DNA of 64,000 bases from positions 5,009-69,008 of the forward strand of contig CAUYUA010000022.1 of NCBI GenBank assembly GCA_963575675.1, in the 5' to 3' direction. The notes beneath the pieces are model-generated. The model searched no databases, had not been told where the DNA came from, and was given only the letters and a program-made list of their open reading frames with translations. This DNA is from CAUYUA01 sp963575675. GTDB lineage: Bacteria > Pseudomonadota > Alphaproteobacteria > Azospirillales > Azospirillaceae. Position 1 is the stretch's first letter; every line of letters starts with the position of its first letter. Position numbers and translations under genes: made by a program. Positions 11,373 through 19,247 of this stretch are shown here, in pieces.

Positions 11373-12014
11373 ATGTCATCAATTAAACCATTTTACGCCG
11401 CAGACGACGACGAGGACAACGATGATGAGGAGCATTCTGAAAAGAAGTCCGCTAAAAAACCTCCTGCGTCTTTCGCCGCTGTTCAGCAAAACCTTTTCAA
11501 GGCGCGCACAGTCCTAATCTTCGGCGAAATCTCGATGAAGCTGGCTCAAGAGATTTCCGCACAACTTCTGGCTTTATCGGTTGAAAATGACGACCCGATT
11601 CGCATTGTCCTGAACTCGCCGGGCGGCCATGTCGAGGCCGGAGACACAATCCACGACATGATCCGCTTTGTGACTCCGACGATCAAAATTTTGGGAACAG
11701 GTTGGGTGGCCAGCGCCGGAGCGCATATTTTTCTCGCCGCAAAACGAGAGAACCGTTTTTGCCTCCCAAACACGCGGTTTCTGATTCATCAGCCTCTTGG
11801 CGGCGCGGGAGGCCGAGCCGTCGATATCGCCATCGAGGCCAAAGAAATTATTAAGATGCGAGGAAGGTTGAATCGGATCATCGCGCATGAAACCGGACAA
11901 CCTCTTGAGAAAGTTGAGCGCGACACAGACCGTAACTACTGGATGTCTGCGGAAGAAGCGCGCGTCTATGGTCTTGTGACCCACATTATTGAGCGCTCCG
12001 AACAGTTCCCATGA
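11373..12014 (+). CDS. ClpP-family serine protease (non-canonical, acidic N-terminus)
   Basis: 213 aa. AAGGAG lies eight bases before the ATG. The catalytic Ser is S114 in GWVASAGAHIF, the His is H139 in RFLIHQPLGGAGG, and the Asp lies in VERDTDRNYW (about 184), so the triad is complete. The core matches the ClpP fold, but residues 9-24 are a highly acidic stretch (DDDEDNDDEE) in place of the usual N-terminal axial loop, and no clpX or clpA is adjacent. It is likely a second ClpP paralogue; which ATPase it pairs with, or whether it works alone, cannot be told. It sits just after the sensor-MFS gene and may share its transcript. A full palindromic repeat follows the stop. Confidence 0.9.
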   Translation: MSSIKPFYAADDDEDNDDEEHSEKKSAKKPPASFAAVQQNLFKARTVLIFGEISMKLAQEISAQLLALSVENDDPIRIVLNSPGGHVEAGDTIHDMIRFVTPTIKILGTGWVASAGAHIFLAAKRENRFCLPNTRFLIHQPLGGAGGRAVDIAIEAKEIIKMRGRLNRIIAHETGQPLEKVERDTDRNYWMSAEEARVYGLVTHIIERSEQFP

Positions 12015-12026
12015 CAACCACTGAAT

Positions 12027-12225
12027 AAATTAGACGGGTCCAGGGACTGTGTTCCTGGTCGTGGGGGGATTATAAGGGGGGCGCGACCGTCCCCCTTATT
12101 TGCCGCAAGGCAAGATTCGCGCAAGCTGCAAGATGTTCGCCTTGCGGCGAGGGGGACGGTCGCGCCCCCCTTATACCCCCCCCCCCACGCAACCAGGAAC
12201 ACAGTCCCTGGACCCATATAATTTT
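12027..12225. repeat. Dispersed palindromic element, copy B (longest, both arms)
   Basis: The most complete copy, about 199 bases. It opens with AAATTAGACGGGTCCAGGGA and closes with TCCCTGGACCCATATAATTT, near-perfect inverted arms. Inside are nested inverted segments: GGGGGCGCGACCGTCCCCCTT near 12075-12098 matches AGGGGGACGGTCGCGCCCCCC near 12148-12170, and a CGCAAGGC / GCCTTGCG pair closes the centre. It fills the whole space between the ClpP-like gene and acr3, which converge here. Confidence 0.9.
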
Positions 12226-12229
12226 ATGT

Positions 12230-13282
12230 TTACGACAACCGAGCTGATTCGTACCAGCTCCGACTGGCGTTCACGCCCCAAGCAACGGACAACATCACAG
12301 GAACTTCAATCAAAACGCCAACCACGGTCGCCAAAGCAGCTCCCGACTCCAAGCCATACAAACTAATTGCCGCCGCAACCGCCAGTTCAAAGAAATTACT
12401 GGCTCCGATCAAAGCCGAAGGTCCGGCAACGCAATGCGCCACCCCTAAGCGCCGCCCCAACACATAAGCAAGGCCGGCGTTAAAATACACCTGGATCAGA
12501 ATCGGGACGGCAAGAAGCGCAATAACCAGAGGCTGTTCAACGATGCGGCTCCCTTGGAAACCAAACAACAACGTCAATGTGGCCAAGAGCGCTCCCAAAG
12601 ACGCCGGTTGAAGAATCGCAAGCATCTTCTCCAGCATAACGACGCCGCCTTGACGAAGCAAAACGACTCTTACGAACTGAGCTATCGTCACCGGAGCAAT
12701 GATGAAGAGCGCCACCGATAAAAGCAACGTGTCCCAAGGAACGGTAATCGACGACATCCCCAACAGCGCCCCGACAATCGGCCCAAACGCGAACACCATA
12801 ATCAGGTCATTCAGCGCAACCTGGCTTAAAGTAAAGTGGGGCTCGCCCCGACACAAACTCGACCATACAAACACCATGGCGGTGCAAGGCGCGGCCGCCA
12901 GCAAGATCAGCCCGGCGATATACGAATCAATTTGATCCGGAGGCAACAACGGTCGAAATAAAAAACCGACGAATAACCACGCTAAAGCCGCCATAGAAAA
13001 CGGCTTCACCGCCCAATTCACAAACAAGGTCACGCAGACGCCACGCCAATGCTCCGCAACCGAGTGTAAAGCAGTGAAGTCTATTTTGATCAGCATCGGA
13101 ATAATCATCAGCCAGATCAAAAACGCCACCGGGAAATTAACTTGGCTAATTTCGGCGTGAGCGATCAGAGCAAAAAAACCAGGCGCCAAACGCCCTAAAA
13201 TCACGCCGACCACAATGCATCCCGCCACCCATAAGCTCAACGTGCGCTCGAACCACGATAAGCCGCTCCGTTCGGCTGTCAT
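12230..13282 (-). CDS. acr3: Arsenite efflux permease, ACR3 family
   Basis: 350 aa inner-membrane carrier that exports arsenite. About ten hydrophobic segments are visible, and the diagnostic ACR3 string AAAPCTAMVFVWS holds the conserved Cys used for As(III) binding in this family. The ATG at 13282 forms an ATGA overlap with the arsC stop, the most likely start; a GTG three codons upstream is also open. It is the last gene of arsR-arsC-acr3. The 3' end lies five bases from a palindromic repeat, which might act as its terminator. Confidence 0.96.
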   Translation of the reverse strand: MTAERSGLSWFERTLSLWVAGCIVVGVILGRLAPGFFALIAHAEISQVNFPVAFLIWLMIIPMLIKIDFTALHSVAEHWRGVCVTLFVNWAVKPFSMAALAWLFVGFLFRPLLPPDQIDSYIAGLILLAAAPCTAMVFVWSSLCRGEPHFTLSQVALNDLIMVFAFGPIVGALLGMSSITVPWDTLLLSVALFIIAPVTIAQFVRVVLLRQGGVVMLEKMLAILQPASLGALLATLTLLFGFQGSRIVEQPLVIALLAVPILIQVYFNAGLAYVLGRRLGVAHCVAGPSALIGASNFFELAVAAAISLYGLESGAALATVVGVLIEVPVMLSVAWGVNASRSWYESARLS

Positions 13283-13767
13283 ACCCCACACTCCTCAGAC
13301 GAGATGGCCTCAGACGGGATGGAAATCACCTCTCCATCTTCTTTTCGGAACGACGTTTTCATCGGACGCGGCAATAAAGGCAGCACCGCTTCTGAAGGAC
13401 GGCATAAGCCGATTCCCAACGGCGTGATCACGATCGGTCGTTCGATCAAAATCGGATGCGCCAACATCGCATCGATCAACCTCGAATCGGTTAGACTCGG
13501 ATCGTCAAGCCCCAGAGCTTCATACGGCGTTCCCTTGCGCCGCAGCAAAGCGCGAGGCGTCATTTTTAAGCGCTCCAATATCGCAACCAGCTCTACGCGG
13601 CTCGGTGGAGTCTTCAAGTATTCGATAACGATCGGCTCGATTCCAACATGACGCAGAATCCCCAAAACATTACGAGAGGTTCCACAATTCGGATTGTGGT
13701 ACATTACAACCGCCTCATTCAACGACGCCACGCTGAAATTTCGGCTTTCAACCACTGGACTCGACAT
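13279..13767 (-). CDS. arsC: Arsenate reductase, ArsC/Spx-like (glutaredoxin-dependent) family
   Basis: 162 aa. It reduces arsenate to arsenite for export by Acr3. The active-site segment is YHNPNCGTSRNVLGIL with the catalytic Cys; the conserved LIERPIVIT region lies in the second half. The ATG at 13767 has AGGGA nine bases upstream and overlaps the 3' end of arsR by 20 bases. This gives about 20 extra N-terminal residues before the thioredoxin-like fold and a longer C-terminal tail than the usual 115-140 aa enzyme. A start at the Met of MYHNPNCG would also make a normal-sized protein. Confidence 0.94.
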   Translation of the reverse strand: MSSPVVESRNFSVASLNEAVVMYHNPNCGTSRNVLGILRHVGIEPIVIEYLKTPPSRVELVAILERLKMTPRALLRRKGTPYEALGLDDPSLTDSRLIDAMLAHPILIERPIVITPLGIGLCRPSEAVLPLLPRPMKTSFRKEDGEVISIPSEAISSEECGV

Positions 13768-14155
13768 TCGCGGAAATCCCTGACGAAGTGAAATCAACAT
13801 CCTTGGCGCAGAGAGTTTCTATTGGAACGGCCTTCACGCGCTCCAGTCTGCATCGATCTTCAACGATGGTCTCATCGTCATCCAATGCGTTGCGAATCAT
13901 CGTCGCCATAGCTTCGGCGTGGAGGTTGTTCGAACGAGACGCCAATCCGTAATAAACCCATCGTCCGGATTTTCGTTGCGTCGCCAACCCAGCCATCCGC
14001 AGCAGTGATAAATGCTTTGAAACTGTGGCGGGCGCCAAACCCAACACCATCGTCACTTGGCAGACGCATAATTCACCTAATTCCAATAGTTTTAGGATGC
14101 GAATCCGCGAAGGGTCCGCAACGGCTTTCGCCACTTGTTCAAACTGCGCCAACAT
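13748..14155 (-). CDS. arsR: ArsR/SmtB-family metalloregulator
   Basis: 135 aa winged-helix repressor that leaves DNA when As(III) binds. The helix-turn-helix region spans about residues 25-75 (VTMVLGLAPATVSKHLSLLRMAG), and the metal site ELCVCQV is the classical ArsR Cys-x-Cys. The C-terminal 40 residues are longer than in short ArsR proteins and have two more Cys, which could add to the metal site. The ATG at 14155 has AGGTG upstream. The inverted repeat at 14173-14190 lies 18 bases before the start and is the likely operator, so the operon should be self-repressed. Confidence 0.95.
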   Translation of the reverse strand: MLAQFEQVAKAVADPSRIRILKLLELGELCVCQVTMVLGLAPATVSKHLSLLRMAGLATQRKSGRWVYYGLASRSNNLHAEAMATMIRNALDDDETIVEDRCRLERVKAVPIETLCAKDVDFTSSGISANVESSG

Positions 14156-14172
14156 GGGTTAACCACACCTCA

Positions 14173-14190
14173 TTTCGTTATTCAACGAAA
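14173..14190 (-). promoter_or_regulatory. Probable ArsR operator
   Basis: Perfect inverted repeat TTTCGTT-ATTC-AACGAAA immediately upstream of arsR. Size, AT-rich character and position fit ArsR-type operators overlapping the promoter. The binding itself is inference. Confidence 0.65.
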
Positions 14191-14275
14191 AAAGAAAACG
14201 TCATGTTTCAGATATCGACCGAAGACCAACGAGATGAAGAAATGACACATGTCTTTTGACATGCGGGTTAAAACA

Positions 14276-14326
14276 TTAAATGAACTCAGGGACTCCCCCG
14301 GACCGATCAATGCTTTAATTATCCTT
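14276..14326 (+). repeat. Degenerate palindromic element
   Basis: TTAAATGAACTCAGGGACTC with a matching GGACCGATCAATGCTTTAATT side resembles the AT-flanked head of the dispersed family, but the body is lost. Weak match. Confidence 0.35.
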
Positions 14327-14355
14327 CAAAAGATAGGCGTCATTTTTTCATCGAG

Positions 14356-15042
14356 TTACTTGATTTTATCCGGCCAAAGACACAGATACTCTACAGCGCA
14401 ATTCCCGCATTGAGGGCGGCGCGCCTTGCACACATGCCTCCCGTGCAAAATCAACCAGTGATGCGCATGACGACGACGCGCCACAGGCGTCACCCGCTCC
14501 AATTCAGTCTCGACCTCTTCAGGATTGCGTCCCGGCGCCAAGCCCGTGCGATTGGAAACACGGAAAATATGCGTGTCCACCGCTATAGTCTCTTGGCCGA
14601 ACGCCACATTCAACACGACATTAGCCGTTTTCCGACCGACTCCCGGCAAAGCCTCCAATGCAGTGCGATCACAAGGCACTTGACTGTCGTGCTCACAAAC
14701 CAAACGCTCGGACAACGAGATTATGTTCCGCGCCTTCGCGTTAAACAATCCAATCGTGCGGATGTAAGAACGCACCCCCTCCTCACCCAAAGCCAGCATC
14801 TGTTCCGGCGTCTGCACGATCTCAAACAAAGAGCGCGTAGCTTTATTCACGCCAACGTCGGTGGCTTGCGCCGACAACACCACCGCCACCAGCAGAGTGT
14901 AAGGATTGGTGAACGATAATTCTGAACGAGGCTCGGGATTGGCTGCGGCCAGACGATCGAAGAACGCTTCGATTTGCTCCGACGACATCCGTTGACTCGG
15001 CGTCAAAGAAAAAACCATGAAAACATTTCCTTCTTTTGTCAT
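14356..15042 (-). CDS. nth: Endonuclease III
   Basis: 228 aa base-excision-repair DNA glycosylase/AP lyase for oxidised pyrimidines. It has the helix-hairpin-helix LPGVGRKTAN with the catalytic Lys, the catalytic Asp in AVDTHIFRVSNR, and the C-terminal [4Fe-4S] loop C-x6-C-x2-C-x5-C (CKARRPQCGNCAVEYLC). The exact start is uncertain: Met codons at 15042, 15018 and 14988 would all leave the fold intact, and the N-terminal 18 residues are not conserved in the family. Divergent from rdgB across 212 bases. Confidence 0.96.
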   Translation of the reverse strand: MTKEGNVFMVFSLTPSQRMSSEQIEAFFDRLAAANPEPRSELSFTNPYTLLVAVVLSAQATDVGVNKATRSLFEIVQTPEQMLALGEEGVRSYIRTIGLFNAKARNIISLSERLVCEHDSQVPCDRTALEALPGVGRKTANVVLNVAFGQETIAVDTHIFRVSNRTGLAPGRNPEEVETELERVTPVARRRHAHHWLILHGRHVCKARRPQCGNCAVEYLCLWPDKIK

Positions 15043-15254
15043 TCATATTCGAGTCCTTGCGTGCCGCCATAAGAAGACTCTGAAAATATTTTTGGCTTGA
15101 TACGCCGGTTTGTGTTTTTTTATATCCTCCACGACATGATTTGATTAGCGACGTTCTTACGCATCTCATTCGATCGCCAGGGCAATCGCTAACAAGAGTT
15201 GATATGATCGACCATTGATGATCAATTGAAAAGCGCCATTCGGGGAGTTGAACA

Positions 15255-15857
15255 ATGTGTGCTGCACGGACTTTTTGCGGAGATACACTGATAATCGCAA
15301 GTCATAACCAAGGAAAAGTTCGTGAATTTGCCGAGCTTTTGCGTCCATATGCGGCGCAGGTGCAATCGGCGAGTGAACTTGGGCTTATTGAGCCGGAAGA
15401 GACGGGAAACAACTTCATCGCCAATGCCGAGATCAAAGCAAAAGCAGCGGCAAAAGCAGGATATATTGCTCTAGCAGACGACAGCGGACTGGTGGTTCCG
15501 GCTCTAGGCGGACAACCAGGAATTTATTCGGCGCGATGGGCGGGACCAGAGCGTGATTTTCAGAAAGCAATGGGCCTAATTTGGAGCAAATTAGGTGAAA
15601 ATCCTCGTGATCGTTCGGCGTTTTTTGTGTGCGCGTTAGCATTGGCGTGGCCGGATGGGCATTGTGAATCCGTTGAAGGGCGAGTTTACGGGTCTTTGGT
15701 GTGGCCGGCCCGTGGCGAGCGCGGATTCGGCTATGACCCGATTTTCGTGCCGACCGGACACACGCAAACATTTGCCGAGATGTTGCCCGCAACAAAACAC
15801 GCTCTGAGTCATCGCGCCGATGCTTTACAGCAATTGGTTGAACGCTGCTTCGTTTAA
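15255..15857 (+). CDS. rdgB: XTP/dITP pyrophosphatase (RdgB/HAM1 family)
   Basis: 200 aa house-cleaning enzyme that hydrolyses non-canonical purine nucleotides such as dITP and XTP. The N-terminus has the family motif ASHNQGKVREF; further signatures are ADDSGLVVPALGGQPGIYSA and GERGFGYDPIF, followed by SHRADAL. GGGGAG lies eight bases before the ATG. In many alphaproteobacteria this gene sits with rph and hemW; here it stands alone, divergent from nth, and is followed by a palindromic repeat. Confidence 0.96.
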   Translation: MCAARTFCGDTLIIASHNQGKVREFAELLRPYAAQVQSASELGLIEPEETGNNFIANAEIKAKAAAKAGYIALADDSGLVVPALGGQPGIYSARWAGPERDFQKAMGLIWSKLGENPRDRSAFFVCALALAWPDGHCESVEGRVYGSLVWPARGERGFGYDPIFVPTGHTQTFAEMLPATKHALSHRADALQQLVERCFV

Positions 15858-15910
15858 AGAAGACGGCATGGCTCTTGACGCTTCCGAATAAGGAAACAAG
15901 AAAGGAAAAT

Positions 15911-16020
15911 TAAACATCGACGAGCCCAGGGACGGCGTTCCTGGTCGCTCGGAATCATAAGAGGGCAAAATCATAAGGGGGGAGCGAAAGCCCCCCTATT
16001 CGCAAAGCGATCCTGCTCTG
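15911..16020 (+). repeat. Dispersed palindromic element, copy C
   Basis: Head AGCCCAGGGACGGCGTTCCT, then TGGTCGCTCGGAATCATAAG, a body hairpin (GGGGGGAGCG AAAG CCCCCC) and the tail TTCGCAAAGCGATCCTGCTC. It occupies the gap between the converging rdgB and AMIN-Sel1 genes. The string AAATCATAAG is duplicated inside, so the body contains a small internal repeat. Confidence 0.85.
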
Positions 16021-16046
16021 AAATCGTTTTTCTTTATCCATCGTTC

Positions 16047-17330
16047 TTATTGAGCAATTCGATCAATCGCCGTAATTCCCTGGGCCTCGATTTTTTCCAA
16101 CAGGTTAATGGCGTAGCGATTCCCTTGCCTCGCCGCCGCGCGGATCAATTCAAGTCCCTCGATTCGATTGCGCTCTACGCCGATTCCCCTCATTTTCATA
16201 AGCCCGAGATTGTATTGAGAAGAATCATGCCCAAGGCGAGCAGCTTCACCATACCAAAACGCCGCCAAACGCATATTGATCTCTCGCCCCAAACCAAGCC
16301 GATACATCTGAGCCACACCAAAGGCGCCGATTGGATGTCCTGCATCAGCGGCTTTACGAAATAATTCGTAGGCGGTTTCAAAATGAGGAGGCTTTTGATC
16401 CAGAGCCGCCTTGGCGTTCTGGATCAGAGACTCGACGCTTCTTGCGTTGGCGCTGAGAGTCGGAGAAGACGAAACCGCGACGGAAGCCTTGGGTTTTGAG
16501 GAGGATGCGGAGGAATTCACAGTCGGAATTTCCGACGATTCAAGCGGATGAAACGTCGAAAGACCAGAAAGGGCCGAAGAAGGAGACGACGGCGTTGCGC
16601 GCGTCAAGGGCTCCAGAAATGAAGGCCGAGAAGCGACGAGAGGCTTGCTGTCTGAAGAAGGAAGGGCTTCTTGTGGAGAAGGAGCCGCCTCTTCGGAATT
16701 TGCTTGCTCTGTTTTCTCATCTGAACTGTTTGTTTTTTCGTCAGGTTCCTTTTTTTCTTTTTCATTGTCCTCGCTGTCGTTTTCTTTGGCGCTTTGGTCC
16801 TGATCCTCTTCTTTCCGGATGCCGGAAGAAGGAATAGAGGTCTCCGCAACTTTAGAAGCGACACGGGAAGGGTCCGCAGCAATGTTCAGCAACAGCCTAT
16901 GCTCACTTTTATTCTTTAAAGGCGGCAAGACTGTTAACGACAAAATTTGCACTGGAACCTTGGCCGATATATCCATACGACCACCGTTTTTCTCATCCGA
17001 GATAAAACGGTATTCAGTCAAAGGGTCCGCCTGAGTGATCTTGCGTTGAGTCGCCGATTTCCAAGAAACGCCCGGCAAAAACAAGGTGAGGGTAAGCCCA
17101 TCGTCGGAAAGCTGCGCCTGGGGCGAGATCGGCGAAGAAATATCCAGCACGACGCGAACATGGTCGGTATGCGTTCCAATCCGCACATTAAGCGCTTCAA
17201 CGCGCTGGGCGGCGAAAACAGGCGTGATAACGACCCAAGCGACGACAAAGACGGCGATCAATCGAATGACCAGATAACCGAAGAGCCCGCGCAACAATAC
17301 AGAAAAATGAAAAGAGAAGCGCCTTCTCAT
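16047..17330 (-). CDS. Secreted or membrane-anchored AMIN-domain protein with Sel1-like repeats
   Basis: 427 aa, function unknown. GGAG lies seven bases before the ATG. The first 41 residues form a signal peptide or anchor (FGYLVIRLIAVFVVAWVVI, then TPVFAAQ). Residues about 43-155 look like an AMIN domain, which binds peptidoglycan in amidases (VEALNVRIGTHTDHVRVVLD). A long low-complexity linker rich in Glu, Lys, Ser and Pro follows (about 165-320), then two to three Sel1-like repeats (about 330-415; AYELFRKAADAGHPIGAFGV, AAFWYGEAARLGHDSSQYNL). The combination suggests an envelope scaffold that joins cell wall to protein partners. It lies 66 bases after marR and may share its transcript. Confidence 0.85.
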   Translation of the reverse strand: MRRRFSFHFSVLLRGLFGYLVIRLIAVFVVAWVVITPVFAAQRVEALNVRIGTHTDHVRVVLDISSPISPQAQLSDDGLTLTLFLPGVSWKSATQRKITQADPLTEYRFISDEKNGGRMDISAKVPVQILSLTVLPPLKNKSEHRLLLNIAADPSRVASKVAETSIPSSGIRKEEDQDQSAKENDSEDNEKEKKEPDEKTNSSDEKTEQANSEEAAPSPQEALPSSDSKPLVASRPSFLEPLTRATPSSPSSALSGLSTFHPLESSEIPTVNSSASSSKPKASVAVSSSPTLSANARSVESLIQNAKAALDQKPPHFETAYELFRKAADAGHPIGAFGVAQMYRLGLGREINMRLAAFWYGEAARLGHDSSQYNLGLMKMRGIGVERNRIEGLELIRAAARQGNRYAINLLEKIEAQGITAIDRIAQ

Positions 17331-17396
17331 GATTATCTCCGATAAAACGCCATATTCCCCGACCTCATCCGACTTTACAATGCGATTTCCGTAACG

Positions 17397-17966
17397 CTAG
17401 GAAATCTCTGCATTGATTTCAGTTTCAATGTCCATTTCAAGGTCGGGCTCGGATTCGATCTCGTCATCGGAATATTGAGCAAACGGCATACGCTCCACTG
17501 AAACGGACTGCGCCGCTTCCAACAAACGATCCAATAGAAGGTGAAGCATCTGTAGTTCTTGAGGTTGAAGCGCCGTCAACAGAAAATCTTCAAAGTCCTG
17601 AGCAATAGGCGCAATGTGATTGTAGAGGTCTTGGCCTTTATTCGTCAAAGAAAGCACAGAGCGTCTTCGGTCGCGGTGGTCAATCGTTCGCGCAATAAAG
17701 CCGTTCGCAACGGCTTTGGCGACGGCGCGACTGATTTGAACCTTGTCCATCGCGCTGCGATCACTAAGCGCGTTGGCGGACTGCGGCCCGAATTGAGCCA
17801 GATTGGCCAAAAGCCGCCACTCGCCCATCGAGACGCCGAAGCGGTTTTCATAGAGACGCGCCAACGAACGACTCACCGTAGTGCTGAGCTTCGCCAACCG
17901 ATACGGTAGAAAGTCTTCTAGAACGAAAGGCTTGCGCGGACTCTCGCGCAAATCGGAAGAGGACAT
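17397..17966 (-). CDS. MarR-family transcriptional regulator
   Basis: 189 aa. The winged helix-turn-helix spans about residues 55-110 (SANALSDRSAMDKVQISRAV, then TIDHRDRRRSVLSLTNKG, the usual MarR wing). GAGGAAA lies five bases before the ATG. The last 25 residues are strongly acidic (SDDEIESEPDLEMDIETE), an unusual tail for this family that could modulate DNA binding. Target genes are unknown; the AMIN-Sel1 gene directly downstream is a candidate. Confidence 0.93.
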   Translation of the reverse strand: MSSSDLRESPRKPFVLEDFLPYRLAKLSTTVSRSLARLYENRFGVSMGEWRLLANLAQFGPQSANALSDRSAMDKVQISRAVAKAVANGFIARTIDHRDRRRSVLSLTNKGQDLYNHIAPIAQDFEDFLLTALQPQELQMLHLLLDRLLEAAQSVSVERMPFAQYSDDEIESEPDLEMDIETEINAEIS

Positions 17967-18357
17967 AAGGTTTCCTCATTTTTTTTTCGACGCCGAACCG
18001 AAAGAGACGTCATTTGATTTGTCTTCTTCGCCAAACCACGTCCGCACATTCTCGCTCTCTCTGGCAGATATGTCCACAAAACAATCTTGAGGACTTTTGG
18101 AGTTTTTGAGCACGGCGTTCGCACCGAATATCTATGAGAAAGAGTCAAAGACCCCACCTCAACAATTCGACTTATTCGCGTTTTTCCGTCTCCCTCTGCT
18201 GTTTCTAATAAAAAAGCGAAAAATCCAACCCAAAATTTATCCGTTATAGAGACAAACAAGATCGCATCTCAAAGGCCGAAAGAAGGCCAATGTTAAAACA
18301 ATCAAATATCATCTCTTCACTCTTGAATTTCTGGAATGATTGAGCTATTCTTACACC
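17967..18357. other. Intergenic region between marR and a small gene
   Basis: 391 bases, AT-richer than its surroundings, between divergent genes. It presumably holds the marR promoter. I see no convincing ORF, repeat or -35/-10 pair. Confidence 0.5.
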
Positions 18358-18648
18358 ATGCAGCTCAATCCCATCATCCCTGCGGCCCAAATCCCTACGA
18401 AGCCGCCTGAAATTCCGCAGCATGTCAAAGCGGATATCATGCCGGGCTTTGCGGCCGCCCAAGCTTCCGCTCCTGTTGTGCGGACCCAAACCTTACAAGC
18501 CGCTCCGGCCGTTGGAAAGGGTGAAGGACAAAGTCCGTATCGCAAAAATTCGGACACAAGCCACTCTGTCGATTCAACCGCAAACGCCATATACGTCTCC
18601 ACCAACAAAGGTCGCGGACGTGGAATACGGTTCGATGTGAGCGCTTGA
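18358..18648 (+). CDS. Small hypothetical protein (96 aa)
   Basis: MQLNPIIPAAQIPTKPPEIP opens a short Pro/Ala/Gln/Ser-rich, low-complexity protein ending GRGRGIRFDVSA. There is no signal peptide or membrane segment. Small cytoplasmic proteins with a similar R/G-rich C-terminus followed by a short hydrophobic end occur in related bacteria, but I cannot give a function. No good ribosome-binding site precedes the ATG, and an in-frame TTG lies six codons upstream. A hairpin terminator candidate follows at 18766. Confidence 0.45.
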   Translation: MQLNPIIPAAQIPTKPPEIPQHVKADIMPGFAAAQASAPVVRTQTLQAAPAVGKGEGQSPYRKNSDTSHSVDSTANAIYVSTNKGRGRGIRFDVSA

Positions 18649-18765
18649 CGCGTCCGATCTGAGAACAAAGCGGTATCCACCGGCAAGACCATCGGTCATC
18701 GGCCTGGATCGCGCCCCCGGTTGTGTGGCGTGAGAAAGAGAAGTCGATTCTTTCTGAAGCGTCAA

Positions 18766-18800
18766 CGACGCCGTCACCAAGCTACGGCGTCGCGTTATTT
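18766..18800 (+). terminator. Hairpin after the small hypothetical gene
   Basis: A perfect 9-bp stem CGACGCCGT / ACGGCGTCG (18766-18792) with a 9-base loop is followed by CGTTATTT. The T-run is short, so termination strength is uncertain. Confidence 0.5.
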
Positions 18801-18929
18801 CCTCGAAACAAAAAGAGGAGGGCGCATTACCGATGCTGTTCTGGAATTTTCACATTCTGTTAGAGACTCGCTTTTCTTAGCGTTGCAGTGATCAGGCCCA
18901 AAACCGCAGGAATGCGGAGAAAGGAGCGT

Positions 18930-18974
18930 ATGACGCTGAATTGGCAAAAGAAGAAGCTTACGTCATCCGAATGA
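18930..18974 (+). CDS. Possible 14-aa leader or small peptide
   Basis: ATG preceded by AAAGGAG (three-base spacing) opens MTLNWQKKKLTSSE and a TGA stop. It lies in the candidate structured transcript that ends at 19099. No downstream plus-strand gene exists for it to control, so it would be a stand-alone peptide if real. Confidence 0.25.
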   Translation: MTLNWQKKKLTSSE

Positions 18975-19061
18975 GAAAATAGAGGCCCTAGAAGGTCACG
19001 GCAGTGATCGCATAGAAAGTAACTGCGGTTGCGATCAGAGATGATGATGATTGACTGTTAT

Positions 19062-19099
19062 AAAAAAGGCGAGAGACGATCTCGCCTTTTTTATTTTTT
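19062..19099. terminator. Strong bidirectional rho-independent terminator
   Basis: AAAAAAGGCGAG and CTCGCCTTTTTT form a 12-bp stem with a 7-base loop, followed by ATTTTTT. It has A-runs on one side and T-runs on the other, so it can act on both strands. On the plus strand it ends whatever is transcribed through 18.8-19.06 kb; on the minus strand it could be a distal terminator for tsaE-amgK-murU. Confidence 0.9.
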
Positions 19100-19195
19100 A
19101 CGAAACAATTCTATCGAAATATATTTCGTATCGACGGGTGCGAAAGCGCCTTATTAAATAAAGGTATACTCCGTCCAATTGAGAACCCGAGAAAA

Positions 19196-19243
19196 AACTT
19201 CTAAAAGAACTTCTAAAAGAACTTCTAAAGGAATTTCTAAAGG
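19196..19243. repeat. 12-bp tandem repeat, four units
   Basis: Units AACTTCTAAAAG, AACTTCTAAAAG, AACTTCTAAAGG and AATTTCTAAAGG follow each other without gaps. A multiple of three, the array reads as Ser-Phe-Arg-Ser on the minus strand, but no credible gene encloses it. Confidence 0.8.
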
Positions 19244-19247
19244 AATC

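Larger units (their letters stand above)
18793..19099 (+). ncRNA. Candidate structured transcript ending in a strong terminator
   Basis: No large gene lies in 18649-19564, yet a strong terminator closes this stretch at 19062-19099. Two more hairpins lie upstream: CCGCA-GGAA-TGCGG (near 18904-18917) and TGATCGCA / TGCGATCA (near 19004-19037). A 14-codon ORF with AAGGAG lies inside (18930-18974). Either a small RNA or a small-protein mRNA would fit. The 5' end and promoter are not defined, and it matches no RNA family I can recognise (not 6S, tmRNA or SRP RNA as far as I can see). Confidence 0.35.

Noticed and set aside
19196..19243. Short-period CRISPR-like array
   Set aside because: Units are 12 bp and contiguous with no spacers, so it is a simple tandem repeat.
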